From: Mycobacterium hubeiense
GTDB lineage: Bacteria; Actinomycetota; Actinomycetes; Mycobacteriales; Mycobacteriaceae
Assembly: GCF_002838065.1 (NCBI RefSeq)
Contig: NZ_PIZU01000046.1
Location: 1 to 34,079, forward strand
Reading direction: 5' to 3'
DNA: 34,079 nucleotides
Shown: positions 7,627 through 15,190 of the stretch, one piece after another
How the letters are laid out: each line of letters opens with the position of its first letter
Position numbering within the stretch: the first letter of the stretch is position 1
Translations under genes and position numbers: made by a program
Notes under the pieces: model-generated
The model's input: the letters and a program-made list of their open reading frames with translations, nothing else
Database searches by the model: none
What the model was told of the DNA's origin: nothing

Positions 7627-7689
7627 GATTTGTGTGCGCTTAGGAGCGATCACCGCAGAGCGATCACCGCTCCTAAGCGCACACAAATC
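7627..7689. terminator. Bidirectional hairpin between the PadR gene and glpK
   Basis: Two perfect 22-base complementary arms (7627-7648 and 7668-7689) around a 19-base loop, between two convergent genes. The left arm starts one base after the PadR stop and the right arm overlaps the glpK stop codon, so it can terminate both transcripts. There is no T tract, as is common in mycobacteria. The loop contains a 13-base direct repeat, GAGCGATCACCGC (7644-7656 and 7658-7670), as if a shorter hairpin with a 5-base loop had been expanded by slippage. Confidence 0.8.
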
Positions 7690-9214
7690 ACGACACGTCG
7701 ACCCAGTCCAGCGTGCGCTGGACTGCTTTCTGCCAGCCCGCATAGCCCGCGGCGCGCTGATCGTCGCTCCAGGTCGGCGTCCAGCGCTTGTCCTCCTGCC
7801 AGTTGGCCCGCAGGTCGTCGGCGTTCTCCCAAAAGCCCACGGCCAAACCGGCCGCATAGGCCGCACCCAGCGCCGTGGTCTCCGCGACGACCGGTCGAAT
7901 CACGTCCACACCCAACACGTCGGCCTGGATCTGCATGCACAGGTCGTTGGCGGTGATACCGCCATCGACCTTCAAAACCTCAAGGTGCACACCGGAATCG
8001 GCCTCCATCGCATCGACGACGTCACGGCTCTGGTAGCAGATCGCCTCCAGCGTGGCCCGCGCCAGATGAGCATTGGTGTTGAACCGCGACAGCCCGACAA
8101 TCGCGCCGCGGGCATCCGAACGCCAGTACGGCGCAAACAATCCCGAGAATGCCGGCACGAAGTACACGCCGCCGTTGTCGGGCACCTGCCGCGCCAGCGC
8201 CTCGCTCTGCGCGGCGCCGCTGATGATGCCCAACTGGTCGCGCAGCCACTGCACCGCCGACCCGGTGACCGCGATCGACCCCTCCAGCGCATACACCGGT
8301 TTCGCAGAACCGAACTGGTAGCACACCGTCGTCAACAACCCATTGGACGATCGCACGATCTTCTCGCCCGTGTTCAGCAGCAGGAAATTGCCTGTGCCAT
8401 AGGTGTTTTTGGCCTCCCCCGCCTCCAGGCACACCTGCCCGACCATGGCCGCCTGCTGATCGCCCAGAATCCCCGTCACCGGCACCTGCCCGCCGACGGG
8501 CCCGTCGTCGCGCGTGATCCCGTACGCGGACTCATACGACGACGGCGCGATCGACGGCAGCATCTGACGCGGAATGCCAAAGAACGACAACAGTTCGTCG
8601 TCCCAGTCCAGCGTCTCCAGGTTCATCAACATGGTGCGGCTGGCGTTGGTGACGTCGGTGACGTGCACCCCGCCGCGCGGTCCGCCGGTGAGGTTCCACA
8701 CCACCCAGCTGTCGGCGGTGCCGAACAGCGCCTCGCCCTTTTCGGCGGCTTCCCGCACGCCGTCGACGTTCTCCAGGATCCACTGCACCTTTCCGCCGGA
8801 GAAGTACGTCGCGGGCGGCAATCCCGCCTTGCGGCGGATCACATCGCCGCGCCCGTCACGGTCCAGCGCCGATGCGATGCGGTCGGTGCGGGTGTCCTGC
8901 CACACGATCGCGTTGTAGTACGGCCGCCCGGTGTGCTTGTTCCACACCAGCGACGTCTCGCGCTGATTGGTGATGCCCAGCGCGGCCAGGTCGCCCGCCG
9001 CCAGACCGGTCTTGTTCAACGCCGACATGATCACCGACGCGGTGCGCTCCCAGATCTCGACGGGATTGTGCTCCACCCAGCCGGCCTGCGGCAGGATCTG
9101 CTCGTGCTCGAGCTGATGGCGGCCGACCTCCGCGCCGTCGTGGTCGAAGATCATGCACCGCGTGCTGGTGGTGCCCTGGTCTATCGCTGCTACGAACTCG
9201 CGGATCTCGGCCAC
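7688..9214 (-). CDS. glpK: Glycerol kinase
   Basis: 508 residues, the usual length of FGGY-family glycerol kinases. It phosphorylates glycerol to sn-glycerol 3-phosphate with ATP. Visible are the N-terminal phosphate loop AAIDQGTTSTRCMIFD (about 10-25), the glycerol-binding region QETRETSL-like NQRETSLVWNKHTGRPYYN, GDQQAAMVGQ, and the second nucleotide-binding loop NTYGTGNFLL. The GTG at 9214 is chosen because GGGAGGGAG lies about eight bases upstream and the family's conserved start follows; the longer open frame to 9331 only adds translated repeat sequence. It is divergent from the methyltransferase at 9245. Confidence 0.95.
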   Translation of the reverse strand: MAEIREFVAAIDQGTTSTRCMIFDHDGAEVGRHQLEHEQILPQAGWVEHNPVEIWERTASVIMSALNKTGLAAGDLAALGITNQRETSLVWNKHTGRPYYNAIVWQDTRTDRIASALDRDGRGDVIRRKAGLPPATYFSGGKVQWILENVDGVREAAEKGEALFGTADSWVVWNLTGGPRGGVHVTDVTNASRTMLMNLETLDWDDELLSFFGIPRQMLPSIAPSSYESAYGITRDDGPVGGQVPVTGILGDQQAAMVGQVCLEAGEAKNTYGTGNFLLLNTGEKIVRSSNGLLTTVCYQFGSAKPVYALEGSIAVTGSAVQWLRDQLGIISGAAQSEALARQVPDNGGVYFVPAFSGLFAPYWRSDARGAIVGLSRFNTNAHLARATLEAICYQSRDVVDAMEADSGVHLEVLKVDGGITANDLCMQIQADVLGVDVIRPVVAETTALGAAYAAGLAVGFWENADDLRANWQEDKRWTPTWSDDQRAAGYAGWQKAVQRTLDWVDVS

Positions 9215-9244
9215 TAAGCGCTCCCTCCCTGACGCAACTCGACC

Positions 9245-10039
9245 ATGATGGCGTACATGCCCGGCCAAATCGTCGACATTGAAAACGACATTGAAAACGA
9301 CATTGAAAGCATGCCCCGCGGCGGGCCGCACGCCTCATGCCTGGACCGCCAACTGGAAACCGACCGGCTCGAATACCTCGACCGCGATGACGTGGATGAC
9401 AAGGTCAAGCGCAGCGTCATCCGGGCGCTGGAGTGGGCGGGCGAATTCTTCGGCAACCACGAGAAGTTCGCCCGCATCGCGCTCGACGAGGTGGCCGACG
9501 TCCCCGATCCCAAGATCCTCGAACTCGGCGCCGGCCACGGCGCGCTGTCGCGCAAATTGCTCGAACAGCACCCCACCGCCGAGCTGACCGTCACCGACCT
9601 CGACGCCACGTCGGTGCAGGCCATGAAGGCCACCGACCTGGGCAGCCACCCACGCGCGCACGTACGCGGAATGGACGCCACCGCAATCGATGCGCCCGAC
9701 GGCTATTTCGACCTCGCGGTGTTCGCGCTGTCCTTTCATCACCTGCCGCCGACGGCGGCGGCCCAGGTCATCAAAGAAGGCACCCGCGCCGCGGACAAGC
9801 TGTTGATCATCGACATGTCCCGGCCGCCCGCGCCGCTGCACCTCCTGCGATTGGCGACAATGCTGCCGCTCGCCCCGTTCATCCCGTTCGTGCACGACGG
9901 GCTGATCAGCTCGCTGCGCGCCTACAGCCCGTCGGCGTTGCGCGCACTAGCCGCGCACGCGGACCCGAACATCACAGTCAAGCTGCGCGGCGGCGGCCTG
10001 AACCCGCAGATCGTGGTGGCGGCCCGTCAGTCGCGGTAG
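9245..10039 (+). CDS. Class I SAM-dependent methyltransferase
   Basis: 264 residues from the ATG at 9245. SAM motif I is ILELGAGHGALSRKLLEQ (about 96-113), the acidic motif II is VTDLDA, and a Methyltransf_25/11-type motif, DLAVFALSFHHLPP, follows. The C-terminal part has a hydrophobic stretch (LLRLATMLPLAPFIPFVHDG) suggesting a membrane-associated or lipid-like substrate; this is inference. Residues 11-22 are a DIEN repeat coded by three 12-base units, and the conserved part begins after it, so the ATG at 9311 is an equally possible start. No Shine-Dalgarno sequence precedes either. The 3' end overlaps the convergent CD225-like gene by 13 bases. Confidence 0.8.
   Translation: MMAYMPGQIVDIENDIENDIESMPRGGPHASCLDRQLETDRLEYLDRDDVDDKVKRSVIRALEWAGEFFGNHEKFARIALDEVADVPDPKILELGAGHGALSRKLLEQHPTAELTVTDLDATSVQAMKATDLGSHPRAHVRGMDATAIDAPDGYFDLAVFALSFHHLPPTAAAQVIKEGTRAADKLLIIDMSRPPAPLHLLRLATMLPLAPFIPFVHDGLISSLRAYSPSALRALAAHADPNITVKLRGGGLNPQIVVAARQSR
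9275..9310 (+). repeat. Three tandem 12-base units
   Basis: GACATTGAAAAC is repeated at 9275-9286 and 9287-9298, then GACATTGAAAGC at 9299-9310. The block sits in the short gap between the divergent glpK and methyltransferase genes, inside the possible N-terminus of the latter, where it would read DIENDIENDIES. It is AT-richer than its surroundings. The copy number is likely to vary between strains. Confidence 0.85.
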
Positions 10040-10380
10040 CGCCCGTGGTGGCCCCAGTCGCCGCCCTGCGCGATGAGCACCACCAGGAAGATCGCGTACA
10101 GGATCGCGAACAACAGCAGCAGGCCGCCGAAGATCCACAGCGAGAGCTGCCCGAGCCGCCGCACCCGATCCGACGCGTACTGGGCGCCGGCGAAGTTGCC
10201 CGACGCCCACAGCGGATACACGTTGAACGCGTGGCTGAACGCGGAGAACGACAGCGGCCAGAAGAACAGCAGCGCCGCCACCGCCCAGCCGGCGTTCGCG
10301 GACGGTGGAGGTGGCGTCGGTGCGCTTACCGGACCGGTGGGCTGCTCGGGCGGCGACGCCTCGGACGAAGGCTGAGTCAT
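10027..10380 (-). CDS. CD225/dispanin-like small membrane protein
   Basis: 117 residues. A proline-rich cytoplasmic N-terminus (about 1-28) is followed by two membrane segments, about 30-48 (GWAVAALLFFWPLSFSAF) and about 78-102 (LWIFGGLLLLFAILYAIFL). Between them is a polar loop, NVYPLWASGNFAGAQYASDR, arranged as in CD225/DUF4190-type proteins, which in bacteria have no firm function. TTAGGAG stands about seven bases before the ATG. Its 3' end overlaps the methyltransferase on the other strand; upstream is the acyltransferase on the same strand (34-base gap), possibly co-transcribed. Confidence 0.75.
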   Translation of the reverse strand: MTQPSSEASPPEQPTGPVSAPTPPPPSANAGWAVAALLFFWPLSFSAFSHAFNVYPLWASGNFAGAQYASDRVRRLGQLSLWIFGGLLLLFAILYAIFLVVLIAQGGDWGHHGRYRD

Positions 10381-10414
10381 CGTGAACTCCTAACGTGAGA
10401 AGACAACTTCGAAC

Positions 10415-11560
10415 CTACGTACGCGACGCCGATGGCGCAGTCAACCGGTGCAGCAGCCACGCCACCGGTATCGACATCGCCAGCGTCACCCCGAAAAGGC
10501 CCGCCACCGAACCGGTGTAGACGTGCCAGCGCAGCACCGACGCCATCGCGAACTCCATCACGATCACGTGCACCAGAAAGATTTCGTAGGAGATCTCGCC
10601 GAGCCACACCATCGGCCTGCTGCCCAGCAGCCGCGCGTACCAATCCTGCGACCCCAGCGCCAGCGGCGCCACCACCAGCGTGGCGATCAGCGCGTAGAAC
10701 ATGGTCTTGGCCACGTCCTCTCGCAGGCCCAGGGTCACCGACGTGGCTACGCCGGCGATGGGCGTCGCCACGATCAGATAGCTCACCAGCGCCACCGGAA
10801 GCGCTGCGAAGGCCGGGCACGGCGCGTCCATCGCCCGCAGCACCGCCAGTGCCATCCCGCCGACGAACCAGATCAGGTAGTGCGGCAGCCACAACCCGGC
10901 CCCGCCGGGTAGCCACGACGTGGTGTACAGCACCACCAGCCACAGCGGGCTGACCGCAGCCAGCACAAAAAGCCCGGTAAGCAGCAGCCCCGGGCGCCAG
11001 CGTCGTCGGCACAGCACGACCAGCAGCAGATAGGCCAGCAGCGGCAGCGCCGCGTAGAACGCGATCTCCACCGCCAGGCTCCACATTTGGGTCAGCCCCT
11101 GGTGCATGTACTTGGCGAAGTAATTCTCGCTGTATATCTGGGTCAGCGTGAGGTTGCGTAGAAAGCCCGCCCAGGTATGGCCCGGATTGGGGCCGGCATA
11201 ACGGAACTCGTACACCACGAATGCGGCCAGCACCACCACCACATAGGCAGGCATGATGCGGCGGAAGCGATTTCGCGCATAGCGGCGCACCCGCGGTGGG
11301 TCGGCGCCCGTCGCGGCCGCGCGCACCCACGGTCCGAACAGCAGGAAACCGGACAGCACGAAGAAGACCGCCACCCCGATCTCCATGCGCGCGAACACCA
11401 GTCCGAGGTAGCCGCGGTTGTACGTGCCGGTGCCGTAGGCGGCGTGCGTGCCCATCACGAGTAGAGCGGCGACCGCGCGGACACCGGTGAGCGACGCCAC
11501 CCGGTCGACGGTGGAAACAGCTTCGAGCCCGCCCTGGTCGACGTCCGTAGTGGAGCTCAT
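10415..11560 (-). CDS. Membrane acyltransferase (acyltransferase-3 / OafA-YrhL family)
   Basis: 381 residues with about ten membrane helices. It opens with the family signature SLTGVRAVAALLVMGTHAAY (about 24-43), containing the conserved His, then VFFVLSGFLLFGPW and RNRFRRIMPAYV. These proteins transfer acyl groups onto sugars or lipids of the envelope; the acceptor is not predictable. The frame is open to 11617, but the ATG at 11560 puts the conserved block at the usual distance from the start. No convincing Shine-Dalgarno is seen. It is divergent from the glutamate-cysteine-ligase-like gene, with an 85-base shared promoter region. Confidence 0.88.
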   Translation of the reverse strand: MSSTTDVDQGGLEAVSTVDRVASLTGVRAVAALLVMGTHAAYGTGTYNRGYLGLVFARMEIGVAVFFVLSGFLLFGPWVRAAATGADPPRVRRYARNRFRRIMPAYVVVVLAAFVVYEFRYAGPNPGHTWAGFLRNLTLTQIYSENYFAKYMHQGLTQMWSLAVEIAFYAALPLLAYLLLVVLCRRRWRPGLLLTGLFVLAAVSPLWLVVLYTTSWLPGGAGLWLPHYLIWFVGGMALAVLRAMDAPCPAFAALPVALVSYLIVATPIAGVATSVTLGLREDVAKTMFYALIATLVVAPLALGSQDWYARLLGSRPMVWLGEISYEIFLVHVIVMEFAMASVLRWHVYTGSVAGLFGVTLAMSIPVAWLLHRLTAPSASRT

Positions 11561-11645
11561 CGGGCTTGTCACACTACCGGGCCGCCGACACACGGATACC
11601 GCGATTTTCTTGCGCACGCGTCACAGACGCTGTTGCATCGGCGTT

Positions 11646-13124
11646 GTGGGCGAAGAAGTGAAGCAGACCGACTTTTCCCTCGCACACCGCCGCGAATACC
11701 GGCGCAAGGTCCAGCTGTGCCTGGACGTCTTCGAAACCATGCTCGCCCAATCCAGTTTCGAATTCGAACGTCCGCTCACCGGCATGGAGATCGAGTGCAA
11801 CCTCGTCGACGGCGACTATCAGCCCGCGATGAGCAATCAGGAGGTGCTCGCGTCGATCGCCGATCCGGCGTATCAGACCGAATTAGGCGCCTACAACATC
11901 GAATTCAACGTGCCGCCGCGGCCGCTGCCCGGCCGGGCCGGGTTGGAGTTGGAGGCCGACGTGCGGGCCAGCCTCAACGCCGCCGAAGCCAAGGCCAACC
12001 AGAACGGCGCGCACATCGTGATGATTGGAATCCTGCCGACGCTGATGCCCGAACACCTCACGGGGCGGTGGATGAGTGAATCGACGCGCTATCAGGCGCT
12101 CAACGAGTCGATCTTCACCGCCCGCGGCGAGGACATCCTCATCGACATCACCGGCCCCGAGCGGCTGAGCCTGCAAACGGAGTCGATCGCGCCCGAATCT
12201 GCGTGCACCAGCATGCAGTTGCACCTTCAGGTCTCCCCCGCCGACTTCGCGCAGAACTGGAACGCCGCGCAGGTGCTGGCCGGGCCGCAGCTGGCGTTGG
12301 GCGCCAACTCCCCGTACTTCTTCGGCCACCAGTTGTGGGCGGAGACCCGCATCGAGCTGTTCGCCCAAGCCACCGACACCCGGCCCGACGAACTCAAGAC
12401 GCAAGGGGTGCGGCCGCGGGTGTGGTTCGGCGAACGCTGGATCACCTCGATCTTCGACCTGTTCGAGGAGAACGTCCGCTACTTCCCGTCGCTGCTTCCC
12501 GAACTGTCCGACGAGGATCCGGTCGCCGAGCTGGCCGCCGGACGCACCCCGCGACTGCAGGAATTGCGGCTGCACAACGGCACGATCTACCGGTGGAACC
12601 GCCCGGTGTACGACGTCGTGGAGGGGCGTCCGCACCTTCGCGTGGAGAATCGGGTGCTGCCGGCCGGGCCGACGGTGCTGGACATGATGGCAAACGCGGC
12701 CTTCTACTACGGCATGTTGCGCAGCTTGTCCGAAGAGGACCGCCCGCTGTGGACGAAGCTGAGTTTTTCTGCGGCACAACAGAATTTCCTAGAAGCCGCC
12801 CAGCACGGCATGGATGCGCGGCTGTACTGGCCGGGCCTGGGTGAGGTGACGCCCGACGAGTTGGTGCTGCGTCAGCTGTTGCCGATGGCGCATGAGGGGC
12901 TGCGCCGGTGGGGTGTGGCGGTCGAAGTGCGCGACCGCTATCTCGGCGTCATCGAAGGCCGCGCCAAGACTGGTCGCAACGGGTCGGCCTGGCAGGTGGC
13001 AACGGTGGCCGCACTGCAGGAACAGGGGATGACCCGGCCCGACGCGCTGGCCGAGATGCTGCGGCGATACTGCCAGGGAATGCACAGCAACGAGCCGGTC
13101 CACATGTGGGAGTCGCCCGCGTAG
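11646..13124 (+). CDS. Glutamate-cysteine-ligase-like ATP-grasp enzyme (GCS2 superfamily)
   Basis: 492 residues. It has GCS2-type features: GMEIECNLVD (glutamate-site strand, about residues 38-47), YNIEFNVPPRPLPG, SMQLHLQVSP and late WQVATVAALQEQG. I recognise it as the equivalent of M. tuberculosis Rv3698, annotated as conserved hypothetical. It is not EgtA, which is encoded separately at 19258-20526, so the locus has two ligases of this superfamily. The probable reaction is ATP-dependent gamma-glutamyl amide formation with an unknown amine (inference). The GTG at 11646 starts the conserved sequence; the longer frame to 11448 runs antisense into the acyltransferase gene. A methyltransferase starts 10 bases after its stop. 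Confidence 0.8.
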   Translation: MGEEVKQTDFSLAHRREYRRKVQLCLDVFETMLAQSSFEFERPLTGMEIECNLVDGDYQPAMSNQEVLASIADPAYQTELGAYNIEFNVPPRPLPGRAGLELEADVRASLNAAEAKANQNGAHIVMIGILPTLMPEHLTGRWMSESTRYQALNESIFTARGEDILIDITGPERLSLQTESIAPESACTSMQLHLQVSPADFAQNWNAAQVLAGPQLALGANSPYFFGHQLWAETRIELFAQATDTRPDELKTQGVRPRVWFGERWITSIFDLFEENVRYFPSLLPELSDEDPVAELAAGRTPRLQELRLHNGTIYRWNRPVYDVVEGRPHLRVENRVLPAGPTVLDMMANAAFYYGMLRSLSEEDRPLWTKLSFSAAQQNFLEAAQHGMDARLYWPGLGEVTPDELVLRQLLPMAHEGLRRWGVAVEVRDRYLGVIEGRAKTGRNGSAWQVATVAALQEQGMTRPDALAEMLRRYCQGMHSNEPVHMWESPA

Positions 13125-13134
13125 GTTGGGTGCC

Positions 13135-13809
13135 ATGACTTCAGACGTGATCGATTGGGACAACGCGTATCGCGGGCAAGGCGTTTTCGAGGGACCACCG
13201 CCGTGGAACATCGGCGAGCCGCAGCCTGAGCTGGCCGCACTGCACCGGGCGGGCAAGTTCCGCAGCGACGTGCTCGACGCGGGCTGCGGGCACGCCGAGC
13301 TGTCACTGGCGCTGGCCGCCGACGGCCTCACGGTGGTGGGCATCGATTTGAGCCCGACGGCCGTCGCCGCCGCCAACAAGGCGGCGCAGGAACGCAACCT
13401 GGCCAACGCATCGTTCGTGCAGGCCGACATCACGTCGTTCACGGGTTACGACGGCCGCTTCAACACGGTCATCGACAGCACGCTGTTCCACTCGCTGCCG
13501 ATCGAGGGTCGCGACGGCTACCTGCGCTCGGTGCACCGGGCCGCCGCGTCCGGCGCCGCGTACTACATCCTGGTGTTCGCCAAGGGCGCGTTTCCCGCGG
13601 AGATGGAGCCCAAACCGCACGAGGTCGACGAGGCGGAACTGCGTGCGGCGGTGTCGAAGTACTGGCAGATCGACGAGATCCGGTCGGCGTTCATCCACGC
13701 CAACGCAATGGCGATTCCGGACGCGCCGTTCGAGATGCCGTCGCACGGCACCGACGAGAAGGGCCGGATGAAGTTCCCGGCGTTCCTGCTGTCGGCGCAC
13801 AAGGCATAG
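13135..13809 (+). CDS. TPMT-like class I SAM methyltransferase
   Basis: 224 residues. The N-terminal PPPWNIGEPQPEL (about 22-34) resembles the TPW-x-G-x-PQP segment of thiopurine/thiol methyltransferase-like proteins. Motif I is VLDAGCGHAELSLALA (about 47-62), the acidic motif II is VVGIDLSP, and motif III/IV is FNTVIDSTLFHSLP. I recognise it as the equivalent of M. tuberculosis Rv3699. It begins 10 bases after the GCS2-like gene, so the two are almost surely co-transcribed and may act on the same small molecule (inference). A large hairpin follows. An upstream TTG at 13126 is less likely as a start. Confidence 0.85.
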   Translation: MTSDVIDWDNAYRGQGVFEGPPPWNIGEPQPELAALHRAGKFRSDVLDAGCGHAELSLALAADGLTVVGIDLSPTAVAAANKAAQERNLANASFVQADITSFTGYDGRFNTVIDSTLFHSLPIEGRDGYLRSVHRAAASGAAYYILVFAKGAFPAEMEPKPHEVDEAELRAAVSKYWQIDEIRSAFIHANAMAIPDAPFEMPSHGTDEKGRMKFPAFLLSAHKA

Positions 13810-13827
13810 GTCCTGACCGCAACCCCC

Positions 13828-13888
13828 CGCGACACTGTCGTTATCGAGAGGTTTTGCGAGTAGGGGCCTCGATAACTGCAGTTTCGCG
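13828..13888. terminator. Large imperfect hairpin, bidirectional terminator and dispersed repeat
   Basis: Left arm 13828-13849 and right arm 13867-13888 pair at 18 of 22 positions, around a 17-base loop. It lies between the convergent TPMT-like methyltransferase and MOSC genes, ending just outside the MOSC stop. A related half-copy (TGCAGTTATCGAGA core) occurs at 33038-33070, so this is probably a dispersed mycobacterial repeat used as a terminator. Confidence 0.7.
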
Positions 13889-13891
13889 CGC

Positions 13892-14551
13892 CTAGCCGTC
13901 GAGCCGACGGCGCGCATGCTCCTTGACCTCCTCGGCGAGCGCGTCGGCCGCCAACACCTGCGGAAGCAATTCCGGCTCGGACATCCGCGCGCGGAACACC
14001 AGGCCGATCGTCACGTCGTGGTCGGGCCGGTGCTCGACATGGATGTCATCGCCGGCGCGCACCGTGCCCGGTGAGATAACCCGAAGGTAGGCACCGGGTT
14101 TCGCGGCCTTGGTGAAGGTTTTCATCCAGCCGTCCAGCTGCAGGAACGCCGAGAAGGTCCGGCATGGCGTGCGCGGCGCGGACACTTCGAGCACCAGCCC
14201 GTCGGCTCCGATCCGCCAGCGTTCACCGATGCGCGCGTGGGTCACATCCACGCCCGTCGTGGTGAGGTTTTCGCCGAACATGCCGTTGGTGAGTGTGCGG
14301 TCGAGGTGCGATTCCCAGCCGTCGAGGTCTTCCCGCGCATACACGTAGACGGCCTGATCGTCACCGCCGTGGTGTTTGGGGTTGCCGATGGTGTCGCCGA
14401 CGAGCCCGCTGCCGAGGCCACCGCGCCGCGGCCCGGGTGCCCGCACCATGACGGGCTCATGCGCCGCCACCTTGTCGATGCCCGTCGGCCGCGACGGGGC
14501 GTCAGGATTCGCGCGGACCCGCGCCAGGTTGACCGACAACACTTTCGCCAC
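13892..14551 (-). CDS. MOSC-domain protein (YiiM-like)
   Basis: 219 residues. MOSC (molybdenum cofactor sulfurase C-terminal) features are visible: VGDTIGNPKHHGGDDQAVY (about 51-69), MFGENLTT, and the conserved sulfur-carrying cysteine Cys130 in SAPRTPCRTF. A helical C-terminal extension follows, as in YiiM. YiiM-type proteins are molybdoenzymes reducing N-hydroxylated compounds; whether this one binds Moco is not visible. It is the last gene of the minus-strand run behind egtE and the GNAT gene (25-base gap), followed by the hairpin at 13828-13888. The start is GTG. Confidence 0.87.
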   Translation of the reverse strand: MAKVLSVNLARVRANPDAPSRPTGIDKVAAHEPVMVRAPGPRRGGLGSGLVGDTIGNPKHHGGDDQAVYVYAREDLDGWESHLDRTLTNGMFGENLTTTGVDVTHARIGERWRIGADGLVLEVSAPRTPCRTFSAFLQLDGWMKTFTKAAKPGAYLRVISPGTVRAGDDIHVEHRPDHDVTIGLVFRARMSEPELLPQVLAADALAEEVKEHARRRLDG

Positions 14552-14576
14552 CGGCTCAGGGTAACCGGGCTGCAGG

Positions 14577-15161
14577 CTAGCGCGGCTTGCGCAGCATCGG
14601 CCACATGGGCGGTGAACTGCCGACCTGGATGACGCCCTGCTCCTCGAACCCGTGGGCGGCGTAGAGCCGTCTGTTGCGGGGACTCGTCGCTTCCAGATAG
14701 GCGGGCAGGCCGTCGCGGTCGCAGCGGGCGGTCGCGTGGCGCAGCAACGCCGAGCCGAGCCCGCCGCCCTGTTTGGTCGTGTCGACGCCGATCACGGGGA
14801 GATACCAGTGGCGTTCGGTGGGGTGGTAGCGGTCCATCTGCTCCATGAAGCCGAACACCTCTTCCTGATCGGATTCGGGGATGGCTTCGACCGCGATGGC
14901 CTCCACTGCTTCGAAGTCCGCTGCGCCGTCCGGTGGCACCCACAGGGCGACGGCCGCGCAGTCGCTGATCGAGTCGGCGGTCCCTACGTCAAACGCGTTC
15001 CCGCCCAACGCTTTTACCGTCCTGGGCCAGTACGTCAGATAGCGAGCGGCATCACGCAGGAACCAGCGGGCGACAGGATCGCTGCTGAAAGCGATGGTCA
15101 GTGTGGCGATCGCACGGTCTTCATCGGTGGTGGACGTGACGTCGAGTCCCTGAGAGGTCAC
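14577..15161 (-). CDS. GNAT-family N-acetyltransferase
   Basis: 194 residues. The acetyl-CoA binding motif A appears as LPVIGVDTTKQGGGLGSALL (Q-x-x-G-x-G core, about residues 121-140), and motif B as YLEATSPRNRRLYAAHGF. Its length and the N-terminal FSSDPVARWFLRD segment fit GNAT proteins common in actinobacteria. The substrate is unknown. It follows egtE on the same strand after 29 bases and precedes MOSC by 25, so it is probably transcribed with the ergothioneine genes. The start is GTG, with GGGAC/AGAGG-like purines upstream. Confidence 0.85.
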   Translation of the reverse strand: MTSQGLDVTSTTDEDRAIATLTIAFSSDPVARWFLRDAARYLTYWPRTVKALGGNAFDVGTADSISDCAAVALWVPPDGAADFEAVEAIAVEAIPESDQEEVFGFMEQMDRYHPTERHWYLPVIGVDTTKQGGGLGSALLRHATARCDRDGLPAYLEATSPRNRRLYAAHGFEEQGVIQVGSSPPMWPMLRKPR

Positions 15162-15190
15162 CTGAATAACGATACGTCCCTAATGCCGGA

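Noticed and set aside
7445..9217. 590-codon open frame on the plus strand across glpK
   Set aside because: It lies wholly antisense to a clear glycerol kinase. Its translation is Arg/His/Gln-rich without domains, as expected from the GC-rich third positions of glpK.
11448..11645. Upstream extension of the GCS2-like gene to 11448
   Set aside because: It runs antisense into the acyltransferase N-terminus, and the conserved protein begins at the GTG at 11646.
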